Program-made: the position numbers and the translations under genes
The notes under the pieces: generated by a model
Seen by the model: the letters and a program-made list of their open reading frames with translations, nothing else
Told to the model about the DNA's origin: nothing
Database searches by the model: none
In this document: in pieces, positions 11,254 to 23,266 of the stretch
Layout: every line of letters starts with the position of its first letter
How positions within the stretch are numbered: position 1 is the stretch's first letter
Source: Seiridium cupressi
Taxonomy: Eukaryota > Ascomycota > Sordariomycetes > Amphisphaeriales > Sporocadaceae
Direction: 5' to 3'
Assembly: GCA_036674765.1 (NCBI GenBank)
Contig: JARVKI010000005.1
Location: 782,657 to 846,656 of the forward strand
DNA: 64,000 nt

Positions 11254-11952
11254 AGAGCAGTTCAGTATAGAATCGCTTTATTTTGGCCTCGTTTCTCAGT
11301 TTGTTCTAGACTCATATGAAAAAATGGGTCTAGTGCATATCTGGGCTAGCCTTTTTCTATAGAGAGAGGAAAGTCTGGGACTGCCAGTCTCAGAAACAGC
11401 AAGAATGATCGTTTTGATAGGTATGAGTTCAATCTCCCATCAATAAGTAAAAGTAGCCAGGGCATGATTTGCCCCTTCCATAAGGGCTTTATGATGATAT
11501 TGGTGTCGTTCCGGTACCCTTTCCTTATCATACTGTATAAACTACTTTAAAGTCTCCTGTTAGCGCTCATGGAAGTATTTGAGTCTCGAGCAGGAACATT
11601 TGAAAACGGCAGTCTGTATGGAAGTGACGTCCAAAAATACTGGTTGGAAGTCACGCTTGTTGTGTTCTTCCCCCGTGCCTTCCCCTAAACGCAAACACCA
11701 CTTCTCTCACACTTATCTTCTCCTAGATTCGCAATGCTTGGTTTATTCTTCTCAACTATAACCTTCTCAACCACAACCTCCTCAACCTTGCCAATCCTAC
11801 ACCGCCACAGAGCATTCACACTCGCTTTTTTTGGACGATCTTTTTGGTGATCATTCCTTCGCTTGTACGATTTATCGGATCAGTAGAAGCACGTAAAAGC
11901 AACAAAACAAAATCACGCCGTCTCCTTTTCTCTTTCCACCTATCTCTCAGTC
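11254..11952. other. Intergenic region and 5' leader of the CFEM gene
   Basis: About 700 nt. The right half (11680-11950) is rich in C/T tracts, consistent with a fungal promoter and 5' UTR for the gene starting at 11953. No coding frame or RNA gene is supported. Confidence 0.5.
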
Positions 11953-12682
11953 ATGCGAGCATCTTCAGTCGTCTCCTTGTTCTTGGCGACCATCGGGGTT
12001 ACTGCTCTTGATGGCATTAGCATTGCACTGCCTGGATGTGCTGAGCGATGCATGGTAGACAGTATGTACATCACGCAGTGTCAAGATATCGACTGCCTGT
12101 GTCATGAAGAGCACTTTCAGAAGGCGAGCAAGATTTCCGTTTACAGTTGATTTCCGCTAACTGATCGGCCAGTCTCTCTTTCAATGCCTCTACTCGCAGT
12201 GCGACTCTTCCGACTACGGCCCTGCCCTGCTGCACAGTATGAAGACATGCATGACCGCCAGTGCCGAGATTCATGTGGGCTTTCCGACCGTCACCGAACA
12301 GCTTGATAGTCGCGAGGAGGAATATCTGGCAGGTCAAGAACTTCCAGAAGTTCCAGGACTTCAGCTTCGACAGGATAGCGCCGGACCGTACACTTACACC
12401 GTTTGGGCCACGGCCACCGTGACGACAACTACCAACGGTCCACTGCCCGTTACCATCGTCACACACTTTTCTACACCGATTTCGGGAACCGGGGCACAAC
12501 CCAGCAATCTCCCGGGTTTGGGGCCTGTCACATCCTTCTTTGAGGCCAACAGCACGCAGGCTACCTCTACAAGACCGTGGATGATCACGGCGAGCGAGAC
12601 AGGGAGACAATTACCTTCTTATGTGGGACTCATCGTTTGGGCGGTGAGCTTATTTATCTTAGATTATGCCCATGGAGACTAG
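11953..12682 (+). CDS. CFEM-domain secreted/GPI-type surface protein
   Basis: The N-terminus (MRASSVVSLFLATIGVTALDG) is a signal peptide. The mature start carries a CFEM pattern: LPGCAERC, then ITQC, DIDCLC, and after an intron SLFQCLYSQC and HSMKTCM, giving the eight Cys spacing of fungal CFEM modules. CFEM proteins sit on the cell wall or membrane and act in haem/iron handling, adhesion or host interaction. The remainder is Ser/Thr/Pro-rich (TVWATATVTTTTNGPLPVT) and ends in a hydrophobic stretch (YVGLIVWAVSLFILDY), compatible with a GPI signal or membrane anchor. An intron must lie between about 12119 and 12170, because the first exon's frame stops at 12150. The acceptor GGCCAG at 12171 fits, but the donor is unclear (GTTTAC gives a very short intron of about 34 nt, and an upstream GC donor is the alternative). 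The exact exon border is uncertain. The end of the gene could also be spliced. Confidence 0.75.
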
Positions 12683-12933
12683 AGAACCAAGTCGGGAACT
12701 ATGCTTATACTTGTTGGTTGAATTGTACGTGCTATACAGGGTAATTAGACGCTATAACCTGAAAGAATGAAAGATCCATGATTTACCTGTACTCAAGGGT
12801 GGCTTTGATAAATGTCCTTTGCTGGAAATTTTAGTCCGTGGCCGGTCGCATTGGAGTGAATTATATTGACGAAGTCAATTGACGTTATCATTCAAATCCT
12901 CTTGTAAGTGGCTACTTTTCAATCTCACTTATA

Positions 12934-12938
12934 CCAAT
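12934..12938 (+). promoter_or_regulatory. CCAAT box upstream of the SURF1 gene
   Basis: CCAAT in the context ATACCAATGGCGG lies about 170 nt upstream of the start at 13106. CCAAT is bound by the HAP/CBF complex, which controls many respiratory genes in fungi. The role is inferred. Confidence 0.35.
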
Positions 12939-13105
12939 GGCGGCGGCCGAGTACAGGGGATGTGAAGCGGCCCCACATTGCAGCACCGGGCTGATGCGAA
13001 GCTCCGTCTGAGCTCGAGAATTTCCCAAAAACGTCATGCGATTTCCACAAGCTCCCTCATCGCCAGCACACGTATCATCTGGTGCTCGATACACCCAATT
13101 GAGGC

Positions 13106-14353
13106 ATGATGAAGTCCCCAAGCTGGACGATGCGGCAATCACTCGGCCACAAAGTCGAACTGGCCTTGCAGCAGCAGTTCCACAGCTCAGCGTCCGCCAC
13201 CCGTACTACCAGATCACCTATACTCCGAACATGCAGCAGGACGAACCCGCCCTCGTCATTCACAACACGGCACCAGGCCCGCCCCTTCTCAAGGACAGCC
13301 CGCAGGTACGACAATGGTCCTCGCCAGCCGGCCGAAGACCCCAATTTCACCTCGATCCTCGACAACCCGGTGCAGCTCGTGCGCACGGGCAAGCAGCACA
13401 ACAAGTACGGCCTGGCCTTCCTCGCCCTGATCCCCGTGACAGCGTTCCTCCTGGGGTCTTGGCAGGTACAGCGGCTGGGATGGAAGACGGAGCTCATCGC
13501 GCGATTCGAGGACCGGCTCGTCCGGACCCCGCTACCTCTGCCGCCGCGCATCGACCCGGACGCGATCCACGATTTCGACTTCCGCAGGGTTGTAGCCAAG
13601 GGGCGGTTCAGACATGACCAGGAGATGTTGATCGGGCCGCGAATGCGCGATGGTGACGACGGGTACATGGTCGTCACGCCTCTGGAGCGGGACGATGGGG
13701 GTGCCGGGCCTGGTCGGGGAAGCACGACGGTCTTGGTCAATCGCGGGTGGATCAGCAAGAAGATGAGGCGGCAGCAGGACAGAGGTCCCGGTGCGCTGCC
13801 TCAAGGTGAGGTTGTGGTCGAGGGCTTGCTGAGGGAGCCATGGAAGAAGAACATGTTCACGCCGGACAATCGGCCGGATAAGGGGGAGTTTTACTTCCCG
13901 GATGTAAGGCAAATGGCCGAGTTGACGGGGAGTCAGGCGGTGTGGGTTGAGTCTACTATGGGTGGGTGATTGGTTCTTGCTTGATTCTGCATTGAAGGGC
14001 CTCCAAAAGAGGACCTCAAGCTATGAGCAACAATTGCTACGGATCTATGCTAACACACGACTTACAGAGCCGGATTGGTCGCAGACACTTGACATGGAAG
14101 CAAAGGGTATTCCCCTGGGCAGGGCTGCTGAGGTAAACCTCAGGAATAACCATGCCCAGTATATCTTCACATGGTAAGCATTCGCCTTCCTCTGCTGTAT
14201 TGCCTATTTGTCTGCCCTCCACCCCCGAAGCAACCTACTGACCAAACGTATAGGTATGGACTTGCTGCGGCGACTTCAATCATGTTCTATATGGTGGTCA
14301 AGAAACCACCAACAGACATCACTCGCCGAGTTCGGATGAACAAGAACTGGTAA
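13106..14353 (+). CDS. shy1: SURF1/Shy1 cytochrome c oxidase assembly protein, mitochondrial
   Basis: Three exons: 13106-13961, 14068-14173 and 14254-14353, about 353 residues. The N-terminal ~80 residues are rich in Arg, Ser, Thr and Gln with few acids (QQQFHSSASATRTTRSPI), a mitochondrial presequence. The first membrane helix is at residues ~101-123 (YGLAFLALIPVTAFLLGSWQVQRL, with the family's G-x-W-Q-x-x-R-L motif). An intermembrane-space domain follows, including RRVVAKGRF, MLIGPR, GYMVVTPL and VNRGWI. The second helix is at the C-terminus (WYGLAAATSIMFYMVV) followed by a short basic tail. This is the SURF1 topology of two helices and a conserved domain. Shy1 assists haem a insertion into Cox1. 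An in-frame second Met follows the first directly, and the true start could also be at MRQSLGHK. The gene faces CENP-T tail to tail with 168 nt between. Confidence 0.92.
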
Positions 14354-14521
14354 GGCAGCAGCTCTGTCGTATAATAATAATACGGCACGGAGTGCGTTTC
14401 AAGGGCTGCCGAACACGCAATCCATAAGCCGGCATATCAAAATGCTGCATTTGGGGTACACATTTGCGCGTATACCGTTGTCACCACTGGAAGAATCACA
14501 TTACTCGCAATGCGGTTTGCT

Positions 14522-16116
14522 TCAAGTGTTATCCTCGTCTCCGTCATCATGAACGTCCTGCGCCTTGTGCCTCAACGCTTTGGTTGGGGGTGGGACAGGC
14601 ATTCTTAACTCCTGTAGCAACTCCCTAGGCAGGTATCGTTGGGCAAGGGAGAAAGGGGTGGCAGAGGCGCCAATCTGCCGCTGTCTATGTATAAAAGTCA
14701 GCAAAGGAACTGTATAGTACTGAAGGGATACTCTGTAAAAGAATGCTCGGGGTAATAGAGAAATGGCATACCTTCGCATAAGAGTGATCATATCGCTCTC
14801 ATCAATCGTCTTTCTCCCTGCATGCTTGGCGTAGGCTGAAAGATCATCGCCCAGCTGTTCAAAAAACCAGTCTGTAGCCTGCATAATCGTTTTCATCGTA
14901 TCTGCTGAGATCTTGGCTTTGCCGCTCCCGGATGTTCTCGCAAATGTTGTTGCAAGTCGTTTTACGACACCCTGAGGCAACGACGGGTACTCAATTCCAT
15001 GCTTGGATATTTGTTTCCCTGCCTTTGTCCTGCCACCTCTCTTGGATGCTTGTGCTGGGACGGCTGAGATTATAGTCTCGTCCTGTGGCTCGATGTCGTT
15101 GTTTTCCTCTGGAATATCTTCGTAGTCCCCTGGCTCCGGATAGTCCATTGGTTCATTGACGTCGTCATCGTCATCATCAATCATGTCAGGGGCCTCATCC
15201 CCGGCTGCTTCCCCCAAAACCGTAGGGTCTCTCACAGGGGATTCGACCGGCGCCATCATGAAGGTTGTCTCATCTACGCCTTCAGGTATCTCAATCGGCC
15301 CGAACAGACTTGCTCGTCCCAAGGTCTGCCGCCTGAGGTCTTCTGCGTCAATTCTGACTGCAGGTTAGTACGTGCGATCCATGTGCCACATTCGTCTGTC
15401 ACGTACCGCTCAAGCACACCTGCTTCATCCAACATGACATTGCCACTATCGTCCTCCATCGCGGGCGGCGGGAAGAAACCCGAGTCTATGCCAATGTCAT
15501 CGCTCCGAAGGTCCGGGCCAGCATAGTCGCTAAATCTCACACTCCCTAGGCTTTCCCGGCCGAGCCTACTTGGACCTTCGCTCCAGGCCCGCCGCGGAAG
15601 CTCAATCGAAGTCGCGGTGTAGTGATCATCCTCCAGCCCACTAAGCCTGGGGGCTTTCAAATCACTATCGTCTTCGTCGTCATTTTCCTGTAGTGGTAGA
15701 GAGAAGCGTGGGCGCTCGATTGGGAACTCGTCGTCGTCTTCGTCCTCAGCTACGGGCGTGAGCGTCGTAGTGCTTACATCTCGACCTGGTGAGGAGGACG
15801 AAGATGAATGAACGGGCTGAGAAGCCGGCGCAAGGACCCGACTAAGGTTCCTGAGGATATCCCTCGGCGTCTCTCTCTGGTCGCGCAAGCTACGCCTCCG
15901 AGTTCGGCCGGGTGTGAAGATGGTTCTACGTCTCTGGTCTCTGGCACGTATGGCGGCACGGGCATGTGGTGTCGCGGCTGGTCGGCGCGCTGAAGCTGAC
16001 TGACGCCCGGATGCAGGATCGGTACTGGCAGCGCGGCGGTTGGGTGTCACGGCGCCCGGCGTGCTCGGCGGTGCTAGGCGGTTCTGGTTCGCCGAGGAGG
16101 GGTTATTTGAAGCCAT
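14522..16116 (-). CDS. cnp20: CENP-T kinetochore protein with C-terminal histone fold
   Basis: Three exons on the minus strand: 16116-15407, 15353-14772 and 14684-14522, giving about 484 residues. The N-terminal part is disordered and basic, with Ser/Thr-Pro sites and the block RRRTIFTPGRTRRRSLRDQRETPRDILRNLSR split across a conserved fungal CENP-T start. The middle is acidic and contains a run of Asp (DDDDDD). The C-terminal histone fold covers about residues 360-445 (SLPQGVVKRLATTFAR, then IMQATDWFFEQLGDDLSAYAKHAGRKTIDESDMITLMRR) and is completed after intron 2 by QRQIGASATPFSLAQRYLPRELLQELRM, a typical CENP-T end. CENP-T pairs with CENP-W in the CCAN and uses its N-terminus to recruit the Ndc80 and Mis12 complexes, often after CDK phosphorylation. 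The first in-frame ATG is at 16116. The gene symbol follows S. pombe usage. Confidence 0.9.
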
Positions 16117-18709
16117 CACGACGAGGCTAAATGATAGCCGGAGGCCTAACGGTATAGGGCTGAATTCTTGAAGACGGCCATGGAACTCGAAGTGCAGCGA
16201 TTGACGTCCGCGGTAGTGGCAGTATCTCAGATCAAGTCAAGGATCATTGGTTGTTCACTTGGGAAACCGAGTTTATCGTCATACCTAGGCGCGTCTAATT
16301 ACTTTACGTATGTAGTGAGACGCGTCGAAGCTTAGCGGATTCGGGGGTCGACGCTTTAGCACGTGGCTCAGCATATTAAGACAGGCGCCTATCGATAAGC
16401 CAAGCTTTCGGCAGCGGCGATGGGCTCTGATGGTGGGGTTCGAGACGTCGAAACCGTTCGCAACCCCTGGCGAAGCTCTGGATCTGCTAGGGTAGCTCCT
16501 GTGTCTGCTGCCGAGGATGTGCCAGTTGGATGGATTCCTGATTTCTGATGATTCCGATACAAGTCAGCCCTGCCTCTTAACCATGTGTAATGTCAGGGCT
16601 CCAATCAGTGACAATTTCAGGTTTTATCGTCGCAACTTCTGGGAAGGACGGGCGCGTGAAGCCAAACCTCTCTTGGCCAGTTCCTGATGCCAGTGCCGTC
16701 GTGATTCGTCGTGGTGCCCAAAGATTTCGAGGCGACCTATGGCGGAAACCAGAAGCCGAGGAATTGGTTGCGTCGATCTTCCTCAGTATCAGTATCAGGG
16801 CCAAGGCGGTTTTGGATACACGCTGCTACCAAAGCAAAGCGTCATCAGACGACACATGCATACAGAGCAGAAGCAAATCCCAACGACAATTCGATCATGC
16901 TATTCTCTCGCCAGATTGTATTGGGTCAGACTGCAGTCAAGTCAGCCGATTGGCTGCGTGGGTTGACAGACAGGATCTCTGAACTTATGGAGGGTGGCGA
17001 CTGGTTCTCGAGACTCTCAGCGATGTTGAACTCCCCTTGGTTCTGCCCGTTGCGCTCCATAGGACTGGGAGTGCCAGCAGAATACCGACTTGATTCGTTC
17101 ATTTAGCCTCAACTTGGACGAATCAATCCACACCCTGACACAGGCTAGCCAATCTCCACCAGAGCCCCGGAACCCCTGCGGTAACGAGGGTTCATGGACG
17201 TTCCATAGAATTGAGTTGTTACAATAAGTGCTTCGGATGGCGCCTGGGCGGTAGAGTGCCGTGACTGTAGGTTTAGTGAGGTATCAAGAGTGACAGGAGG
17301 CCAATTCTCCCGTGGTGACGAACTGGACTCAACCTGGGCCTGTGGTAAATGAATGCAATTTGAGATGGACTTATACACTAGAGAGCATGACTATCTGTGT
17401 TAGCCAGATGATAGATGACGACTTAGTCAAATTGAGAACAAAGCGATGCCTTGATTCTCACAAGAAAGCGACTGAAATTGAAGTCCCGGGGACCCAGGAA
17501 TCTACCAACAATTGAGGCTTGTTTCAAGCAGCAATCGCTCCAACTCGCCAGCACCCCCTCGACGGCACCTGGACGGCGTCCTGACCACATCCGGTTGGTG
17601 CTGGAGCTGGAGTTGACGTGCTGAAGTTGATACTAACGACCACTAATACAATCGCGCCATGACTGCCCGTTATCGACAGGATGGTTCGGATCTCCAAGAA
17701 ACAGACTGGAACATTGTATGGGCTTGAGAGGCGGCACTATGGGGGCCTAGAAAAACTATGAAGAACACAGTCTCCTTTCAATGCTGTTTGATTCGTTCTC
17801 CAGCTTTCTTAGCCATGATCTTTATAATGGGCAAAATTAGTATCCGTAGTGATGTACTTGCACGCTAAACTTCCCACTGGATGATCCTCTTCTCTTCACG
17901 GGATCCAATGGAAGCCCACAAGGGTTCAAAGCGGTTCTCCCGCGGCGTTCATCTTGCCTTTGCCTTTTGCGTTCTGCAGACATCAGCATTTATCAATTTG
18001 TGCTGCATAAACTATAGCGTTGTCCATGGTCAACCCTTGAAAGTATGAAGCATTGCACGAGCAAAAGCCTAGCAACGACTGGTGGGTATCTACATATCGA
18101 GACCGGACTGCATGCACCGCTGCAAGGCCAGTGCTGCTGTGTGCCCACTGTCGGATCTACACGCTGCCCAGTTTGGTAGTGGACCTCTGATGGCGTCGAG
18201 CTCTGCCAGTGGCGGGCGTCAATGTCTCTCTGTGGTCGCTGGTCTCTGATCTCTGGTCTCTACCTAGGTTCTGAGTGCTCCAGCCATCTGCTCACAGTCC
18301 CAGTTCCCAGTCGTAGTCGGAAATCCCACCCTCATCTGCAACCTCCTTGCGACTTGCGGCACCTCACCGTTCCGGCCGTGTCAAAACGTTTCTCACCCTT
18401 CATGCGCAGCACCAAGAAGCACTGAGCTCCGAGCATCTCATTGCTACCTCTTTACGTGCCCGACCGACCTGACCCTGTTCCTTCCCCCGATCATCAACAG
18501 CTTCGCAATCTAGTTGCCCAGTCGCCGCAATTGCAAAAGCCAAACGCTATCAATTGGGAATTTGGTCCATTGCCACAGTGATCACCGCATTTCTGCGTTA
18601 TCAAACCCTGAGTACCTAGCTCTATTCACCCACCCCGGCATCGTCTCTGCCAGCCGAGAACTCTACTTTCTCCTACCTGCGATTTCGACGACTTTCTCCG
18701 ATCTCAACC
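16117..18709. other. Long intergenic region with an unproved frame near 16590-17106
   Basis: This is 2.6 kb between divergent CENP-T and Rac. Overlapping frames of about 130 codons occur at 16590-16982 and 16711-17106 on the plus strand, and a short ATG frame of about 41 codons starts at 16420. I could not join them through splice sites into one protein with a known motif, so no gene is called. The right end (18220-18709) is C/T-rich and looks like the promoter and leader of Rac. Confidence 0.4.
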
Positions 18710-19694
18710 ATGGCTGCTTCAGCCGTTCAGTCGCTCAAGGTATGACTGCATCGCAACCCCCAAGCCGTCGGCTCCAGACCGCCGAGCAAGCGCCCAAAGT
18801 CGAGACACATGCTGACATATTTTCCTCCTATAGTGTGTGGTTACCGGTGACGGTGCTGTCGGCAAGGTTCGTTACCAACTGCCATGATCTCGTCGATTCC
18901 CGACGTACTGCACACGACCGAATCTAACACAACTACCACAGACATGTCTCCTCATCTCATACACGACAAATGCTTTCCCCGGCGAATACATCCCTACAGT
19001 GTCAGTACCATTTTCCCATTCGACATTTATTGATCACGCCTTCTACTGCAGCATAACTAACTTGCAGGTTGTATTACAGCTTCGATAACTACTCTGCGAG
19101 TGTAATGGTAGATGGAAAGCCCATTAGCTTGGGTCTCTGGGATACTGCTGGTCAGGAAGATTACGACCGCCTGCGACCACTCTCTTATCCTCAAACCGAC
19201 GTGTTCCTCATTTGCTTTTCCATCGTTAGCCCTCCCTCATTTGACAACGTAAAGGCAAAGGTTCGAAATGCCCCCTTTCCCAAAAGCTATTTCGCGATGG
19301 CTAATTCATTGTTAGTGGTACCCTGAGATCGACCACCATGCGCCTAACGTGCCCATCATCTTGGTTGGTACCAAGCTGGATTTGCGAGAGGACCCTGCCA
19401 CTATGGAGAGTCTGCGTTCGAAGAGAATGGAGCCAGTATCATACGACCAAGCTCTGGTCTGTGCCAAGGAGATTCGTGCTGTCAAATATCTCGAGTGTTC
19501 TGCCTTGACACAACGGAACTTGAAGAGCGTCTTCGATGAGGCTATCCGGTACGTTCCATGTCTCGTCCTAGTAGCATTATATGCGTTCACTACGGTCCCC
19601 TCATGTGCATGCGAGCTGACCTCTGCCCAGTGCCGTGTTGAACCCCAGACCGCAGCCCACGAAACAAAAGAAGTCCAAGTGCACCATCCTATAG
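18710..19694 (+). CDS. rac1: Rac-type Rho GTPase
   Basis: Six exons: 18710-18739, 18834-18866, 18942-19000, 19080-19260, 19316-19548 and 19631-19694, exactly 199 residues. The joined protein has every G motif: GDGAVGKT (P-loop, residues 15-22), switch [33 protein letters not shown] (switch II, Rac/Cdc42 type), the TKLD base-recognition motif, and ECSAL. The Rho-specific insert ([21 protein letters not shown]) is present. The C-terminus is polybasic (QKKSKCTIL) with the CAAX box CTIL, predicting geranylgeranylation. The Rac-type signature [20 protein letters not shown] and long N-terminal extension distinguish it from Cdc42 and RhoA. In filamentous fungi Rac governs polarised growth, hyphal branching and NADPH-oxidase activation. 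The first two coding exons are tiny (30 and 33 nt), as expected for fungal Rac genes. Confidence 0.95.
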
Positions 19695-20676
19695 ACGAGC
19701 AAAAGCAATTAAGCCCACAGACCGAAGCGACAATGAGTTCGCTTGGAATAATATCTTGGTCCCAAACATAGGGATCAAGTTCAAGAACAATTTTTGTCCG
19801 ATGCAACGGCGTTCAAGGTGGACACAACGGAAAGACGGCTATTCCTCCGAACGAGGGAATGAAACGACGTGCTTCTTGTTATCCACGTCCCCTCATTTCC
19901 CAGGAACTTACCTTCCAATCCTACATACCCCATGGCCTTTGAAATTATTGGACGACATCTCGAGCTTGGACTGGCGTGGAAATTTCTCGAGAAACCGGGA
20001 GTACCTGCTTCAACACGTCTGGGTACCTCAGGTGTTTTGGGGCATGGATCCCTTTTGAAGCTCTCTTCTACCTTTTGTATGTGCAATTTTGGTTCTAGAC
20101 CAATTTGCCCTGCCGATAGGAAGATGAGACTTGACTGCAAGATTTCAAACTGCGATTATAATGCTGTTATTAGGTTTGCAGTATGTCGGTCCAAAGGATA
20201 GTCGAAGGTCATTCATTTCCATCTCACCCAGTTCTGTAGATAGCACATGAGTCAAAGCAAGAGAGCATGTTGAAACCACAGACTGTACTTATTGCGTAAA
20301 TCAATCGCCAAACATGGTGTCGTTTTAATCAGGGCCTATCGTATTTCTCTTCCCGCCGCGTTTCTCACCAGTTTATCCCAAAGATGCATTGCGGCACAAC
20401 GTTGGCCGATAAACTCCATATCATGTAGATGTTTTGTCTCATGCCATCAGCATCATACAGTCATGAAAGACAGCGCGCGCATGGATGCTCTTGTCGAGTT
20501 CCTGATCACTGTCTCCGGCAATCATTACATTTTGCACATGCAGAAGAAGTGACACAAGGATCTCATGCCACCATGGACGCGAGTAAAGGGACTCTCGCAA
20601 TGTAAGCAAACGATTTTCAGCCGTTTTCAGCACTGCCATGTAGCTTGTGCCAGTGACCATACCGAGGGGTATCAAA
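19695..20676. other. Rac 3' region and convergent spacer
   Basis: About 1 kb between the 3' ends of Rac and the Nop6-like gene. No coding frame with support and no RNA gene seen. The AT-richer stretches around 20150-20300 may be the Rac 3' UTR. Confidence 0.5.
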
Positions 20677-21600
20677 TTATCTATGGCCAGGAACACGCCC
20701 TCTTCTGCTGGGATGTATACCATCGGCGCCGCTCTTCTTCTGGCCCTCCTTGGCCAGTCGCTCCTGCTCCTTCTTAATTCGCTGCTTCTCCTCCTCCACA
20801 GCCCTTCTCTCACGCTCGCCGTCGAGTTTTTCGTTCTTGGCCTTAATCTTCTCCTTGCGCCCCTCCGTATTACCACCACCGCCCGCTGTCAGCTCTACAT
20901 TGATCTTGCGCTCCTCCGTCTTGGGACGGCCCCTGTGATCCCGGCCCTGGCATGTGAGCGTCGAGTGGTGCATCGTCTTGAGGCATGTCTTCATGTGGTC
21001 AAAGCCCGCGAATTCCAAGAAAGCAACCCCCCGTGACTTGTTTGGGTTGGCCTTCTCGTGGAGTAGACGCACAGCTATGGGTTGCACGGCGGAGAAGTGT
21101 TTCTCGATGTCGGCTGTAGTCGCGGTGTAGGGAAGGTTGCCCACAAAGACTATGAAGCGGTTCTTCTTGGGTTTGCCGGTAGCCTCCTCGTTGCTGCCTT
21201 GGTCGGCTTTCTCTTCTGTGACTGCAGCCGGCTTCTCCTCGTCCCCGTCCTTGGCGGCCTTCTTGCTCTTCTTGCGCTTCTTCTTGGGCTTATCGCCTGC
21301 GGCCTCGGCCCCAGTGTTAGCAGGTGTTGCAGCTCCGGTCGCGTCGTCTTCTTTGGCTTCGCCCTGCTTGCTGTCCTCGTACTCAGTCATGGCCATATCC
21401 ACGATATCCTCCTCCACTTCTGGTTCGGGACGCTTTCTGAACTTCTTGTCTTTTTTGTCCTTCTTGTCTTTCTTCTCCTTCTTCGACCGCTTCGCATCGG
21501 GCTCCCCCTCACTCAATCGTTGTCTCTTCTTGGACCCTGACAGATCACCATTGGCGGCCATGGTAGTGGGGTTGTCGTCTTCTGACTTGCGCTTGCCCAT
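20677..21600 (-). CDS. nop6: Nop6-like nucleolar RRM protein
   Basis: Single exon, about 307 residues from the ATG at 21600 (a further in-frame ATG lies 24 nt upstream). The N-terminal half is highly charged, with Lys-rich repeats (KKEKKDKKDKKDKK, KPKKKRKKSKK) and acidic patches, typical of nucleolar proteins. A single RRM lies at about residues 148-235: RNP2-like FIVFVGNLPY, then TTADIEKHF, RNP1-like SRGVAFLEF, and INVELTAGGGG. The C-terminal tail is a basic coiled-coil type segment (RRAVEEEKQRIKKEQERLAKEG) and ends SRRGRVPGHR. Yeast Nop6 is a 90S pre-ribosome factor that binds near snoRNA sites in small-subunit assembly. The match rests on RRM type, charge pattern and tail. Other small nucleolar RRM proteins are possible. 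Confidence 0.82.
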   Translation of the reverse strand: MGKRKSEDDNPTTMAANGDLSGSKKRQRLSEGEPDAKRSKKEKKDKKDKKDKKFRKRPEPEVEEDIVDMAMTEYEDSKQGEAKEDDATGAATPANTGAEAAGDKPKKKRKKSKKAAKDGDEEKPAAVTEEKADQGSNEEATGKPKKNRFIVFVGNLPYTATTADIEKHFSAVQPIAVRLLHEKANPNKSRGVAFLEFAGFDHMKTCLKTMHHSTLTCQGRDHRGRPKTEERKINVELTAGGGGNTEGRKEKIKAKNEKLDGERERRAVEEEKQRIKKEQERLAKEGQKKSGADGIHPSRRGRVPGHR

Positions 21601-21770
21601 TGTGATGTTGACGATGAAGAACAAAGCGGCAGCTTGGAGTACAACGATGTGGAAATAGTAGATTATCTTTTGCCAACAGGGGATTCGGCGAATTTAGGAC
21701 GACTTCACTTGAGCGGCAAGTGAGGCAGAAAATAATGGGACGAAGGTGTTGCAAGTCAGTGATGCTTAAA

Positions 21771-21779
21771 GAAAATTTT
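21771..21779. promoter_or_regulatory. RRPE-like element upstream of the Nop6-like gene
   Basis: GAAAATTTT about 170 nt upstream of the start at 21600 resembles the RRPE core of ribosome-biogenesis promoters. No good PAC box was found beside it. Weak evidence. Confidence 0.25.
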
Positions 21780-23266
21780 AGTGGGGTCAATTTAGATGCT
21801 TAAATGCATAGTTTGTGCAGGCATGAACTTCGACTTAGCTGCATCATGTCTCCTTTGGGAGACCACTGGCATAATATGATGGTGAGCCCACGTGTTGCTT
21901 GTCGTCACATCTCCATGATTCGCGGTCCACTAAACATCTGACGTTTTGAAGCAACTAGTTAAGATACCCGCAAAGATGTTCCATTCCCTATCCTGTGACG
22001 GGGTTGACGGCATATCTCTGTGAGGTATCCTGCCGTGACGCCGGCAATAAATGTTGGACAGTCGATCTTTGGATCTTTGCCATTCGGCATGACGGGTGAG
22101 ACAAAGCCCAACACTTGCCAGGGGCCTTCATTCGCTGGTTGACTGCGGCGTATGGTCAGTGTACTGCCAGTTGGGTAGTGGACATAGTTCTTCAAAACTT
22201 GATCAGAATCTGAGAAGAATAACTCCATGTCATGGTCAATAAATGGTCATACTTTTCTATCCGGCAATTTTCAAGAGCATGAGTACCAGGATCTTGAACA
22301 TTGGCATCTTGCACACCTCATCCAGCTCGGAGCGAATGGCTTTCGTTTACTAAGCATATCTCTAAATCCCGTCCTGTCTGGTCAAAGCAAATTCAGCAGG
22401 CTATCATTATTGGTGACCCATTTGAATCATACTAACGAAATTGCAGGCCATTGTCCATACGATCCCTGCCTTGTAGCTGCATGTATTTTCTTAGATGGTA
22501 TAGAACCCTGGCCGGTCTTTATGTACAGGTGCAACACTCCCTCGGACATAAAAACCCGGCGTGTTGGTTTGGTTCTTCGAAATGCGCGGCTAATGCTACA
22601 TGAATTCGCAGAACCGGGTCCTGCCATGTTTCCTTCTTCCCCTGGTAGCAGCCACAATCTATATAAGCCACTTTGTTCTCGGGATGGTTATCGTTTAACG
22701 ATCGACAGGCCTCAAGTTTCAAGTGTGGTGTGGCACATGAAATATTCGGCATCCGTCGCCCGAGCGGCCAGGACAGTCACGGAGCACACCTTGATGGGAT
22801 CTTCACAAGATCATATGCAGTGTCGATACGCAAAATGAGCCCCATTACGGATAAATAAACTTATGCAGAAAGGCAGCTGCTAGGTTTTCCTTTCCGCAGA
22901 GTTCGGTCTGCATGCAAAGTATACATGGAATGAACCCTCAAAGTTACGTGCTCGCCGTAAGCAGCCACAGAAATCCTCCATCAATAGTAGCCATATGGGA
23001 ATACCATCATCTGACGTGTAACTATTGCTCCGATCCGTCTTGGAAAAAGAATTGATGCTGGGATTCGGTCTCAAACAACCTGCCGCTTACCGCCCACGCC
23101 CCTCGATGGTCTGCCACAATCAAGGATTGCATCCACCCCCCCTGAACCAGAGATCGATAAAGGGACCAAAGACGACAACATTCCGCCGGGGCCCTGTCAA
23201 CGGTATTTCATTTTCTTATGGCCGTTTGCGTGCTGGTTAGGTGATCGCCTGGTTGTCGTTTCAGGG
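21780..23266. other. Intergenic, with an unproved frame at 21959-22228 (minus)
   Basis: An 89-codon ATG frame on the minus strand (22228-21959) has natural-looking composition (PTGSTLTIRRSQPANEGPW). Another frame lies at 22752-22519 (WQDPVLRIHVALAAHFEEPN). They might be exons of one small gene, but I found no splice pair that joins them and no family match. On the plus strand a 203-codon frame (22227-22838) overlaps both and looks like an antisense shadow. No gene is called. Confidence 0.35.

Noticed and set aside
16420..17106. Possible multi-exon gene between CENP-T and Rac
   Set aside because: Several frames start or stop close together, but every junction tried led to an early stop; no family match. 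Left as an unproved region.
21959..22228. 89-codon minus-strand frame with natural-looking composition
   Set aside because: Could not be linked to the neighbouring frame at 22519-22752 by splicing and has no recognised domain.
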